Shown here: positions 10,158 through 21,804 of the stretch, piece by piece
Layout of the letters: every line of letters starts with the position of its first letter
Position numbering within the stretch: the stretch's first letter is position 1
Origin: Rhizophagus clarus
Taxonomy: Eukaryota; Glomeromycota; Glomeromycetes; Glomerales; Glomeraceae
DNA: 64,000 bases
Assembly: GCA_015698045.1 (NCBI GenBank)
Contig: BLAL01000077.1
Location: 124,001 to 188,000, forward strand
Direction: 5' to 3'
Position numbers and translations under genes: made by a program
Notes under the pieces: model-generated
The model's input: the letters and a program-made list of their open reading frames with translations, nothing else
Databases searched by the model: none
Told to the model about the DNA's origin: nothing

Positions 10158-13099
10158 TTAATTTTTATTATCACTATAATCTGCTAATAATTCAAAATAA
10201 TTACTTAATTGCTGTTTAGATTGATCATTTAATTCTTCAAAAATTTCTTTTTTATCAATTTTTTTAAATTTTACTTCATTTTTTTCAGATTTAATTTTTA
10301 ATTGTAAATCTATTTCATTTTTTTGTGCAATTAAATATTTTAAACTTGTAAAAAATTCTGGTGGTTTAAAAGAAAGTAAAATACGACCATCATTAATTAA
10401 ACGTAATATAGTATTAGCTGCTCGATAAATATCTGGTCTTGAAGCTTTTGTATAATATTTTTGTTTAATTGCAAAAGCTATTATATAAAAATTTAAATTA
10501 TTATATTTAATAAAAATAATAAATAAGTTATTTATTAAAAATTTATTACCTTCACATATATTCCAAACAGACAAATTATTATTTTCTAAAGTTTTTAATT
10601 TAAGTATTAATTCTAAAGGAATTCTTTCAACCTATAATATTTAAATTATATTTAATATTATAAATAAAAATACTATTTTAGTTTATAATTTATACATACT
10701 ATATATTGTATAGAACTATAAGGTTCTTGAACTTGTGAAATTGGATATATTCCTGATAAAATCTAAAAATTTTTAAAATATAAATTTTTATTTTATAAAT
10801 TATAAATAAGCAATTTTTTTTTTTTTTAAAAAAAAAAAAAATATATAAATATATAAATATAACCTGCAATTGCTTTAATAAAAGGCTTGGAAAAACCAAT
10901 CCTGGAGAATCACAAAGACGAATATTTTTTGATAAATGAATTGTTTGAAAATGCTTTGTATGCCCTAGAAAAATGATAGATTTTAATCTAAATAATAATA
11001 TATTATAAAATAAAAAAGTATAAATATCAGACCTGGAGTTCTAGAAGTGCTTACAACTGCTTTTCCAAGTATACTATTTATAAGACTACTTTTTCCAACA
11101 TTAGGATGTCCTATTATTTAGTAAAATTAAAGATAATATTTCATCATTTTCATTATATAAGTTTATTAACATTAGGTACTGTAAATGTAATATTACATAC
11201 CTACAAGTCCTATTGTGATCAATGCTTTATGAGGAGATGTTTCTATATTGTGAAAATTTGTTACTTCCAACTGATTTTCTTTAATAGTTAAAAAAGTAAA
11301 AAATAAATAAGTTAAAAAAAAAAACAAAATAATATTTTCAATATAGCATAAATGTTAATTAATCACCTATTTGTTTAATATTTTCTTCTGTATTCAGAGA
11401 CTCGAAATCAGATGACGATTCTTCCTGACTTTCATCTATTTCTTCCACCTCCTCCTCTGTGATATCGTCCAGATTATCATAAGCTGCTAAATTTCGATTA
11501 TACCGTTCAATCAATTCTATCCAATTCACTTCTACGCCTTGTTTGACTAAATTTGTATTTTTACATGCTAATAGCAAATCCCTTATTCCTAAAGCTTGGT
11601 AGCGTCTTTTCTTTGGACGGTTTGTTCTTTTCTGTAAAAATACTGATATTACAAAACAATTATTTATATTGACAATTTCGTCATACAATATTAATTTCAC
11701 ACACAATAAAAACCTGTGGAGGTGTCATCAACAAATCTATTATCCCTAGGATAACAACTAAATCCGACAACGCTAATTTCAGGAAATTGTTCTTCAAAAT
11801 ATTTAGTCCATGCATATACCGTATGTTCTGCGACTAGATCAACCTACGAAAGATCAAAATAAATAATGTTAATTATTAAAATTATAAGTATTTGGGATAT
11901 AGTCGATAAATTAAACAGTAATTCAAACCTTATTGAACACAAGAACCACTTTCCGCTTCATATCTTTAACAACATAATTATATAATGAGGGTGGAAAATG
12001 TAACAGAGGGTGCCTGATATCTACTACAATTAATATAATGTCCGAAATTTCAAGGACGCGCCATCTAAGAAAGAATATAGTTATTTAAAAGAAACGCAAA
12101 AGAGATATGACGGTGAAATATGTAAACAGTATATACAATTGACGCCAGACCTATTAAGATAAAGGTTAATATTCGAAATTGCTATAGGATAAAATGAAGC
12201 ATTACGAGACTGATACAATAATTACATCAAGATTATGCTCAAAAAAACTTAATTCTTCCCTCGGATATTTATTATAAACATCATCTAACCATTGTTGAAA
12301 ATAATGTTCTTCATTAGATTCTAATTCTTCTTTTGTCATTCCATAATGCCAAGACGGTCGTTTTGGAAAATCAATTACGGTTGTATAAATGTCACTAAGA
12401 GAAACTTCTAATGCAGTCTTTAAAATAGAATATGAAAAATTTATCTAAATTTTTGATAACTTGAAGTACATTTACAAATCATTGATTCGTACTGAAGGTA
12501 AACGAGTGAAAGCTTTCATGCTCGCTTTACGTTGAGCTCTAATCTCTCGTGGTGATAATTTTTCAAAGACCGAATGTAACCTATTCGAACCAAAATGACA
12601 TATATAAGTTTCCCTTCAAATTAAATGAAAAAAAATTTTCCAACCTTTTATTTGATCCAAGCAACTTTTGTGTATAAGGGAGAGTGGTATTATCATCCTT
12701 ATTCTTATTAATATTAGGCTGCTCTTTTTTTAACGAACCTCCTTCACTTTCAATATGTTTTCTCTCGTAAGCATGTTTTTTCTCAACATATTTATCCGAT
12801 TCATTTTCTTCGTCTGAATCTTCAAATTATAAAATTATGCAAAACAATATAATAAATAATTAGCCATTGTAGATACTAAACATTTTTTAATTAGTGCCAA
12901 AGCTTTGTCCTTTATTTTTGCCAAAAAAAATACACTAGTAAAAATCAAAACTACAATATATTTTTGAACACTTGTTAACCGATATTAAAAAATTAAACGC
13001 ACCCTCTTCTTTTTTAAAAAGATTTTTTTCACGTTTTGCTTGTAACTGCTTTTTCTTTTGTTTTCCACTGAAAGGTTTTTTACGATGACCATTACCCAT
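10158..13099 (-). CDS. GNL1: GNL1/HSR1-like circularly permuted GTPase, about a dozen exons
   Basis: The product is a large cytosolic/nucleolar GTPase of the YlqF/YawG group. The start MGNGHRKKPFSGKQKKKQLQ at 13099 matches the basic N-terminus of human GNL1 (MPRKKPFSVKQKKKQLQ); an in-frame ATG further upstream (13141) fits less well. G motifs appear in permuted order: G4 NKVD split by an intron near 11930, then G1 GHPNVGKSS, the TPGHTKHFQT region, and G3 DSPG followed by LVFPSLLLKQLQ. Other family blocks are WRVLEISD, VDIRHPLLHFPP, GIYPISQVQEPYS and a C-terminal YRAANTILRLINDGRI. An acidic stretch near 11360-11470 matches the Glu-rich insert of the family. One exon appears to be only 14 bp (12137-12150). 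Its likely role in ribosome or RNA metabolism is inferred from related GTPases. The cyclin gene ends 177 bp upstream on the same strand. Confidence 0.93.
12137..12150 (-). other. 14-bp micro-exon of GNL1
   Basis: The minus strand reads TTAATAG, then GTCTGGCGTCAATT, then GTATATACTG. Splicing this between the exon ending HNLD and the exon starting GGCGCGTCCTT gives D-V-W-R-Q-L-W-R-V-L. That matches the WRQLWRVLE block of human GNL1, and the frame closes exactly only if this piece is included. Confidence 0.75.
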
Positions 13100-13275
13100 T
13101 GTTTTTAATAATTTATTATAAAAAAATTTTTTTATTGTCAATTATATATTCTTTATATTCTTTTCTGTTTTCTATTTAATTTAAGACAGTAAATCACTAA
13201 AAGCTCGTAATATTTATTAGTAATAAAATGTTACAATATTACATCATTTGTGACGTAGACAACAAATTTGGCATA

Positions 13276-14735
13276 TTATTGCAGCCTTTCTACGTTTTTA
13301 GTTATCCAGTCTTTGACAAATATACTAGCTTTCATAAATCTTTTCGCGGCGTATTTTTTATATAATTGCTCATGTTTTGTGGGTTTCATTAAATATTGAA
13401 GCATTAATTGCTCACAAGGTTGAAGCTCTTCTTCAGTATATTGCGAGTAATGGATCAAGTTGGCATGCTGGAAAAAAAGAATAATTTAGCTCATGCAACA
13501 TTCTTAATTGTTGATACTTAATAATGACTTACATACCCATTCAGTACGGTTAAGCATTTTCCTAGAGAGATATAAAGCGGCTGCAGCAATCTTCGAGGGT
13601 GGTAATGGCAAAAACTTATAGTCAACAAGTGATATCTCCATAAGGTATTTAGCAACAGTACGTGCTTGAATGTCAAAATGATCAGCTTTGGAGGATCGTC
13701 GAAGAAAGTTCATGGGATTTGGATAGCACAATTTGAAATCGATAGTCGTAAGAACATATCGTTCTGCTTTGAGAATTTCTTCTTCCGTGTATCCATTATC
13801 TGCCATGTAAATGAAATTTTTTATCGACGGAGCCAGGAGTTCCTCATATTTTGCCGCAATAAATAACCCAGTAATTCCAACTAACTGAAGTTTGACCAGT
13901 GAAACAACACGGACTGAAAGAAAGCGATCAATGATGTTGACCGCTAAAAACAATGTTTCAGGAAGTAGACGAAACTTATGATGAACTTCGATCAACCAAT
14001 CGACAAGAATTCCTCGCATCCTCCAACTTAGCTCGGATTGAGATGACATATAATCAGGTTTAGGCATTATCTCATTCTAATATAAATAGTTTATGATTAA
14101 TAATACAACAAAATTGTCATCAATTTCTTTACAAATATACCTCTAATTCCTTTAGGTATTTAAAGATATCCACTGCATATTCAGAAATCATCATAGGATC
14201 GTAGAAATCATCTGCATCCAAATCTTCCCAATCTTGAGTCTTTTGTTTTTTAGAACGTTTTCGGTCAAATTCATATATTTCCGATTCCGCAGTTGTAACA
14301 AGCGTGGTGTCAAAAGATAGTTCATGTTTCTCCTTAGACCTTATATCTGGATAGCCTAAATTTACAACATTCTCTTTTATTATTGGTTTTGTGATATCAT
14401 GTGTTTGCTCATTGGCTGAACTTTGTTTAAGTGAAACATTTGTACGATCCATAAGCACCGCGCGTTTTCTCGTTACCACGCCGAACTTTTTTTGTGGAAT
14501 CGCGGTGGCGTTAGTTCCTTCACGGATAGCAAATTGTTTTGTTGCAGCAACATTTTCATCACGATGAGCAGCCATAGGAGCTCTCATTGGAGCAATCTTG
14601 CGTGGTTGCACCTACAACATTTTAAAGGAGTATTATGAACAAAATTGTTATTATTATTATTATTTTACTGGAGATTTTACTGATAAAGAAATAGTCACCA
14701 TATACCTGCTTCTTCTTGTTTGCGTTTGGCAACAT
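13276..14735 (-). CDS. G2/mitotic B-type cyclin, four exons, about 410 residues
   Basis: This is a regulatory subunit of the Cdc2/Cdk1 kinase for entry into mitosis. Exons are 14735-14706, 14611-14141, 14076-13537 and 13467-13276; all junctions are phase 0 with GTATAT/GTATGT donors and AG acceptors. The 10-codon first exon (MLPNANKKKQ) supplies the ATG, because exon 2 starts with GTG. The cyclin box begins near NEIMPKPDYM and has the hallmark MRGILVDWLIEVH (MRAILVDWL class), then LPETLFLAVNIIDRFLS, GITGLFIAAKYEE and YMADNGYTEEEILKAER. The C-terminal cyclin fold ends KHEQLYKKYAAKRF. The acidic QDWEDLDADDFYDPMMISEY before the box is typical of B cyclins. I see no clear RxxLxxxxN destruction box in the N-terminal region, but related motifs could be present. 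Confidence 0.95.
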
Positions 14736-15404
14736 TTTTCAACCGTTCATATAAGCAACAAAAATAATGGAGTCTATTATAAGATATAAAAGTATATTCG
14801 GTTTATAGTTTTTCTTTTAGTCAGCTTTGCTAACTTTTTAAATGCAAGATTTACTAAGTATTTCCAATCTTATATATTTAGGTTTCAATTCGATACCTCA
14901 GTGAAAGCTCCAGTAAACAGATAGGAAATGATTAATATAAAGGTCGGAAGATACTACTTGACTACCCGTTTTCCGCTAAGTAGATAAACTATTTGAAGTA
15001 GAAAGTAAAAGAAGACGCAAAATTGAAAGCAACAAACCTATAAAATTTTTGACCCTTTTATGCTACCGAGATAATCAACTAAACTACAAACGGGTGACGT
15101 AATAACACTTTTAGACGCGACAAAAATCAACAATAAATTAACCAATCATTAGCTCACTGAATCACTGATAGTATAATTTAAGTTGCACGTGATAAAGTTT
15201 TTATGTATCAATAATTAATCTGTATTATTACATTTTCACATTACTAATGTTGACTCGCAATGATTGTTTTAAATTAATGATTTATCGCTGGAAATATACT
15301 AAACGCATTTATAATTTTTAATTCGCAATTGCAGGCTCAGGGTAATGACATTTAGAGAGGTATAAGCTATCTGAACTCGATCAACTTTTTGATCAAATAA
15401 CCTA
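14736..15404. promoter_or_regulatory. Upstream region of the cyclin gene
   Basis: No gene. It is somewhat less AT-rich than the surrounding spacers. A CACGTG core lies at 15186-15191 (GCACGTGAT), about 450 bp upstream of the cyclin ATG. This motif recurs near other host genes in the window. Confidence 0.4.
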
Positions 15405-15522
15405 ATGGAAATCCGTGCACTTGGAGGGAGAATTAGGAAGAATACAGTTCAAGGGGAAATACCAAAAAAAGATGGTTACATTAATACGTTAGATGATATT
15501 GGTTTACGGATAGATAGCAAAA
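15405..15522 (+). CDS. Orphan first exon or truncated small gene
   Basis: ATG at 15405 opens a 39-codon frame (MEIRALGGRIRKN, then PKKDGYINTLDDIGLR) that ends in a strong donor, AAAA|GTAAGT. The nearest good acceptor (TTTTGCAG near 15704) adds only two codons before a stop. The peptide looks like real coding sequence but I do not recognise it. It may be the 5' end of a gene whose remainder was lost, or a very small protein. Confidence 0.3.
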
Positions 15523-16853
15523 GTAAGTAGTAAATGGAACTGGCATCATATGGCTTGAGAAATTCCTCTCGCTACTCTATTATTTATATTTATTAGACTT
15601 CTTTTTTATCTTATTTTTATAAAAGTAATAAATATTACAGTAACAGAATTTTTTATTTGTTCAATTTACACGGTTACTCAGTTCGTTTTTTCATATTTTG
15701 CAGCTTGATATTAAATGTAAATAAATCTATCTTTTTTCAACCAGTTGTCTTTTAGGGTTTTAAAGATTTGCAGTTAGGAGTTTTATGCATTAATTTATCC
15801 TAAAAATTTAGAGCAGGTGAAGAAAATAAACAATTTGATTTTAATATTACCTATTATTGACCTGTGCTAAATATAAAAAGTTATTTATTCTTTATAAATT
15901 ATCTGTTATAATAAACTTATAGTATATAACAATATATATTTTTTTCTGAAAAATATCTTTAAATAAAAGGGTATTAATAATCTTAATTTCAAATATATAC
16001 TTCAGTTTGAAAGGTATTTAGTAAAATTTTAACTAATAAATAGTAGTTTAAATAAGTAAAAGTATTTTTTAAAGTGGTAAATAAAAGTAAAATATAAATT
16101 ATTTAAATTATTTATTAAATAAATATAATTGAAATATGTACTATTATAATATTATTATAATAATTAACTTTAGGTTTAAGTTAATATTATTCTTTAATAT
16201 TTATATATTTTATAAAAGTAATTATTTAAAACTTATTTGTTTTATAAAAAATAAAAAATTTATAAAATTGCATTATTATTATTACAGTACTTATTAGGCC
16301 AGACCAAGTAAATAGTATATTTAACATGAAATCTGGAGTTAGAAAGATAAGAAAAAGAAAGCCTAATTGATTGGCTAAAACAAGGTCCTGAAATATACTA
16401 TTAAGAACCCCATTGCAAGGATGATAATTTTTTTTAATTCACAATATAATACAAATATTACAAAATTTTGTGATATAACATCACAAAATATATTCAAGCA
16501 CTTATTAAGTATTTATTAAGTACTTTAGAAATATTGGATAAAAATACTTATTAATCAAATTCAAATGCATCTTGTATTCGATAAGCATTATTTTTTATTG
16601 CTAATATAATAATATTATTATACATCAAATTTGCATTAAAAATCAATACAATTGAAATATTTAAATTAAATATATAATAAATAATAATTTATTGCATTAT
16701 TTAGTATTGATATTTATTATTATTATACTATATAATTTTATTACTATTTATACATAATTTTCTATTATTTATCTATGTTGGCATCACAGTATTACATTAC
16801 TAATTTAAATAATATATATAAAATGCAAATTATAATAATTAACAATAAAGCAA
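15523..16853. other. AT-rich spacer
   Basis: Mostly A/T runs with TAATTAT-like words. No gene, RNA or clear element end found. Confidence 0.5.
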
Positions 16854-17499
16854 TTACAAACTTTCACGTTCTGAAACCTGCATCTTATCAAGGAAAAAAT
16901 TCATTCGCTCAACCCACTGGTCAAAATCAATTCTATCGGGTACATATCGGGGACTTATATATCAGCGGCTAATCGGATAAATATCGGGTATTTTTACATA
17001 TCGGGTACCCGATTTATTACACTTCAAAATATGCCTAATTACCAAGACCCCGATATCTAAACTATTGGTCACCGATATGTTATTTAATATATATCGGGCA
17101 CAGTTCTATCTTACACATATCGGGTACCCGATATGTGATACAAATTTTAATACGTTAGATTTCATATTATATAGCGTATTAAGAAATTTTTTAGAGTTTA
17201 CTTTCTTTATAGATTTTTCTTTTTAGAAATTTTTAATTCGTTTAATGTAGTTAAAAAATTTTTATTGTCTTATTTATTGAATGCATTATCAAGTTTATAA
17301 ATTTTTTGTAAAGTGTTTAAAAGTATAATTATTATTGTTAATATTTTTATTTTATTACGTATTTTATTACAATAAATTAATAAAAAAGTTACAGTCATTT
17401 ATAATACAATTTTAAGAAAAGTTTGCTCAAACTTTTCTTAATCGTGATCACGTTAGGATCAAGAGGAATAAGGGAAACTGCAACCTAAAATAAATAAAA

Positions 17500-18270
17500 G
17501 AAACGTTTAAACTGTTTCTTTAATATTCAAAAAATATCCCTCCCTCTCTCCTTACATTTCAAGTCCGGAGTCCAGCAATCTGAAAAAAATAAAGAAAGAA
17601 ATGTTAGTAACGTTTCTTTAACATTAAAAAAAAATCACCACCCTTTCCAACTTACATTCCCAAGTCCGGTTCGTCCAAGAAGGCCGGCAACCTAAAAAAA
17701 ATAAAGAAAGAAACATTAGTAACGTTTCTTTAATATTAAAAAAAAATATATCCCTCCCTCTCTCCTTACATTTCAAGTCCGGAGTCCAGCAATCTGAAAA
17801 AAATAAAGAAAGAAATATTAGTAACGTTTCTTTAACATTAAAAAAAAATCACCACCCTTTCCAACTTACATTCCCAAGTCCGGTTCGTCCAAGAAGGCTG
17901 GCAACCTAAAAAAATAAAGAAAGAAACATTAGTAACGTTTCTTTAATATTAAAAAAAAATCCCCCGCCCTTTCTAACTTACATTCCCAAGTCTGGTTCGT
18001 CCAAGAAGGCCGGCAACCTAAAAAAAATAAAGAAAGAAACGTTAGTAACGTTTCTTTAATATTAAAAAAAAATCACCACCCTTTCCAACTTACATTTCCC
18101 AAGTCCGGTTCGTCCAAGAAGGCTGGCAACCTAAAAAAAATAAAAAAAGAAACGTTAGTAACGTTTCTTTAATATTAAAAAAAATTCCCCCCACCCCTTC
18201 CAACTTACATTCCAAGTCCGGGAGTCCAGCAACCTAAAAAAAAAATAAAAAAAAAATTATGGTTTAGAAA
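17500..18270 (-). repeat. Cassette array in the left end of the CACTA-like element
   Basis: This is the inverted copy of the array at 130-640, with about seven islands instead of five. On the minus strand each island follows TTTTTTTAG and precedes GTAAGT or GTAAGG, and the spacers carry GTTACTAAC in a palindrome. The difference in unit number accounts for most of the length difference between the two element ends (1461 against 1205 bp). Confidence 0.8.
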
Positions 18271-18944
18271 ACCGTAAAAATAGATTGATCATGATAATCA
18301 ATGATCGTCAAATTAAATTAAAATGCCGAAACTATTGCATGTAAACGCCAAAGGGTTTCAGCAGTTTAGCAAAAATGAGTTTGATCACGTATTTTGAAAA
18401 TGTGAAAGATTATTTCAAGATTTTATATTGTAAATTGATAGATTAGTTCTCTCAATTTGATCTATGGAAAGTTTTTAGTAACATTTTGGAAGAATCAGCG
18501 GTATTAGATCTGTCACGCCTAAATGTACCTTTTTTAAAAATTTATTGGGGACATTTCATCATTACAATATATTATATAATATATGACGACAGATTGTTTA
18601 TTTAATTAATACTTTAATAAAAAAAAAAAATGAATGTTTATTGAATAAAAGCAATTTATTATAATAAGCTTTAATTACTCATAATTGAGGTCGAATTTTT
18701 TAATTTCAGTTGAATATAGGCCGATATTATAAAATAGTAAAAATATTAAAATAATAATTAGATGACTATATAAAATATATATATATTTAATAAAAAATAA
18801 TAATAATAAAAGATAATAAAAAATAAAAAATAATAATAATAAAAATAATAAAAATATAAAAATATAAATAAAAAATAAAAATAAAAATAAAATATAAAAA
18901 ATACAAAATAAAAAAAAATAAAAATAAAAAAATATAATTTACGG

Positions 18945-19380
18945 ATTCCGAGGCCGCCGATGCGCAGTGTTTCTACGCCGCCTACGACTGTGGTGGTTCC
19001 CTAAGAAATATATATAAATTTAGAACTTAAATAACTTAAATATAAATTAAAAAAATTCTTAATAATTACCAGGTCTGTCCCAAAACCTTGTGCGGAACTG
19101 CCTATAATATCTTTCTCCTTCCCGGGACTACCTTCCATTTCGCGCACCATTCCTCCATTCACAGAAATTCTAAAAATGTTAATACTATTAATTTTTTATT
19201 TTTTTTTATTTTTTTTTTATGATTTATTATTATTTTACTAACATTAAAATTCCTGACCAAGTTTCTCCACTTTCTTTCTACCTGTTGGCCAGTGAACCTC
19301 ACGCGGAACTGTCTCCGAATTCTTTGAGCTAGGCTCTCCCAGAATTCGGAGCGGTCCCTCCCAGGTATGTCATGGTAGTA
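18945..19380 (-). other. GC-richer exon-like islands inside the CACTA-like element
   Basis: Three islands of normal base composition stand out from A/T runs (about 18950-19000, 19070-19170, 19275-19370). On the minus strand they are bounded by intron-like signals (CAACAG|GTAGAAAG, TTTTTAG|AATTTC, ACCTG|GTAATT, AG|GGAACC). Two contain the related pieces CAGTTCCGCGTGAGG and CAGTTCCGCACAAGG just before a donor, so they may again be duplicated exon-like units. No single open frame joins them, and I do not name a product. Confidence 0.35.
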
Positions 19381-20310
19381 GTTGTTTCTTCTCCTTTACA
19401 TTATTTATTTAATTTTTAGATCAGGAAACGTAAGAGAAAAAAAAACTAGAATATGATCAAAGTTATTTATTAGTTTTCATTTAATTTTTTACCTCCTATA
19501 TCTTATTAAATATTCAGTTATTGCATCAGTCCAATTTGCGGGCATTTTAAGAAAAAGAATATATAATAATAAAAAATAACGGCAACAAATTTTAAGAAAA
19601 AGAATATATAATAAAAATAACGATAACAAATTTATTGTAAGAAAAAAAAAAAGATGAAACCTCTTTTTATAAACAATTTTTTATCACCTTGTATTATTAT
19701 ATTAATTACCCTTCAAGAACATTTACGAAAATTGTTCTAATTTCTCATGATTGTTATGATCTGTCTTCTTTATATTAATTATAATACAGATACGGATCTA
19801 CAATACAATCAATCACAATGAACAAGTTAAACTTGACCTAAACTCAATTGTTATAATCGTGATTCCAAAATATCAAGATAAAGGTCTTTTTTTTAATTAT
19901 ATATCAAATCTAAAAAAGGTAAAATCTAATAATACAGATACGTAAATAAATAGTGTTTTTTATTTTGGTTTATAATAAGCTTTTGCCAATTATAGACTAC
20001 AAATAAAACAATTACGGATCTACAATACATTACACAAAGATCTTGAGCGAACAATTTAAATTCCAAATAAAATATCCAAGATTAACAAAAAAGTTGGTAA
20101 CGTTATAATGAAATCGGTAGTAAAACTTAATTTAATCATCTTTAATTAGGTATAAAAATTCTGATAAATTTAATAAAATCAGTGATTTTTTAATAATTTT
20201 ATCAACTCAAGTTGAGCACGAATAGTGAATAATCAAGTTTGTGCTGCTTCGCTAATATTGACTTGTGTATTCGATAGGTGACCGATTTTGTGGCTGATGT
20301 GGCTGAATAT

Positions 20311-20708
20311 AATATTACCCAAATAACCAATAAAAATTGATAATTTTGTTGATCATGTGATTGCACGATCATGATTTAATTATTTTTTTTTTTTCAAAAA
20401 CTTTTTCTCTCTCTCTCAAATTTTTACTTTATTGTTTTGTCTAAAAAATAAAGATAAAGGTATATTTTTTGTTGAAATTTCTTTTCCCATTATTATGTTA
20501 TTTATAATATTACCCAAATAACCAATAAAAATTGATAATTTTGTTGATCATGTGATTGCACGATCACAATTTAATTATTTATTTATCGTTTTTTTTTTTC
20601 AAAACTTTTTTCTCTCTCTCTCAAATTTTTACTTTATTGTTTTTGTCTAAAAAATAAAGATAAAGGTATATTTTTTGTTGAAATTTCTTTTCCCATTATT
20701 ATGTTATT
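20311..20708. repeat. Tandem duplication, 195-bp period, with a partial third copy
   Basis: The sequence starting AATATTACCCAAATAACC is repeated at 20506 with few differences. Both copies include CTCTCTCTCTCAAATTTTT and TTGTTGAAATTTCTTTT. A shorter degenerate copy follows at about 20770-20860. The copies lie inside the CACTA-like element. Confidence 0.85.
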
Positions 20709-20924
20709 CTTAACACTCTTATTAATATATTTTTCCAACGTATTTCTTCTCACTAACGTCCTAAACAATGTTCTACTATCGAGTTTTTTACTTTATTGGT
20801 TTTTCTAAAAAATAAATACAAAGGTACATTTTTTGTTGAAATTTCTTTTTCCATCCTGTTAACACTCTTATTAATATTTTTTTCTAATGTGTTTCCTCCT
20901 ACTAACGTTCCTACTAACGTTTCT

Positions 20925-21180
20925 ACTAACAATGTTCTACTGTTAAACATTTTTTATTCCTTACTTTTACTAACACTTCTACTAACATTAATACTAACAT
21001 TAATACTTATACTTTATATTTTTTTTTTATTGACGTTCCTTTTCTACTTCTACTAACTTTCATACTAACATTAATACTATCACTTTCTAATGTAAAAATT
21101 TTTTTATTAACGTTCCTTTTCTTTTGCTAACACTTCTACTAATATTCATACTAACACTTTTATTACTAACATTTTACTTT
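20925..21180. repeat. ACTAAC-rich simple repeat
   Basis: Repeats of TTCTACTAACATTAATACTAAC with T-rich interruptions. It resembles the branch-site spacer of the cassette arrays without donors or islands. The overlapping short open frames are by-products. Confidence 0.6.
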
Positions 21181-21424
21181 CTTTCAAATTAAATAGATAT
21201 AATGAAATGAAAACAAGCAAACAAGTGAACATTAATTGTAAATTTGTGTAAAGAGTAGTGAATTTTTTTATAATATTTTTTGTATAATATTTTTTTTATT
21301 ATCGATTGAAAATATAAATAAAACTTTCAGTAATTACAATTAAATGAATTAAATTACTTTTAAATTACAATTGTATTTAAATTATAAATCTACTACTATT
21401 AATGCCCCATAAATGCTATACTTT

Positions 21425-21804
21425 TCGGCTATCCGATATGTGTGAAAATTATGAAATTATGCTTATATTTCAAATACAAATAGGATACATATCGGGTATA
21501 TATAGGATACTTATTAGCACTATCCGATAAGTGTATAATATCTGTCCGATATTTTTTTAAAATATATCGGGTACCCAATAAATCTATGATATGTAACCGA
21601 TATTTAACTACCCAATATGTATGAGAAATGTACCCGATATGTACGTTATATGTCACCGATTTTCTGCATCCGACGGGTACATATCGGGTACCCGATATGT
21701 GTAGTATTATTAAATAGCATACACATATTTCACACATATCGGGTACATATCAGGTACCCGATATGTACCCGATATGTACCCGATAGCATCGATTTTGACC
21801 AGTG
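21425..21804. repeat. Subterminal palindromes at the right end of the CACTA-like element
   Basis: At least ten variants of ACATATCGGGTACCCGATATG, both orientations, ending at the terminal CAGTG. They are probable transposase-binding sites by analogy with CACTA elements. Confidence 0.75.

Larger units (their letters stand above)
16915..21804. mobile_element. CACTA-like non-autonomous DNA transposon, 4890 bp
   Basis: The termini are inverted: CACTGGTCAAAATCAATTCT at the left and, read inward from the right, CACTGGTCAAAATCGATGCT. They match over about 37 bp with two differences. The 3-bp duplication ACC lies at 16912-16914 and 21805-21807. Both ends carry subterminal TATCGGGTACCCGATA palindromes. 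CACTG termini, a 3-bp TSD and repetitive subterminal zones fit CMC/CACTA elements. No transposase frame is seen inside. The insertion interrupts an otherwise intact coding exon, so it looks recent. The first 1461 bp are shared, inverted, with 1-1205. Confidence 0.85.
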
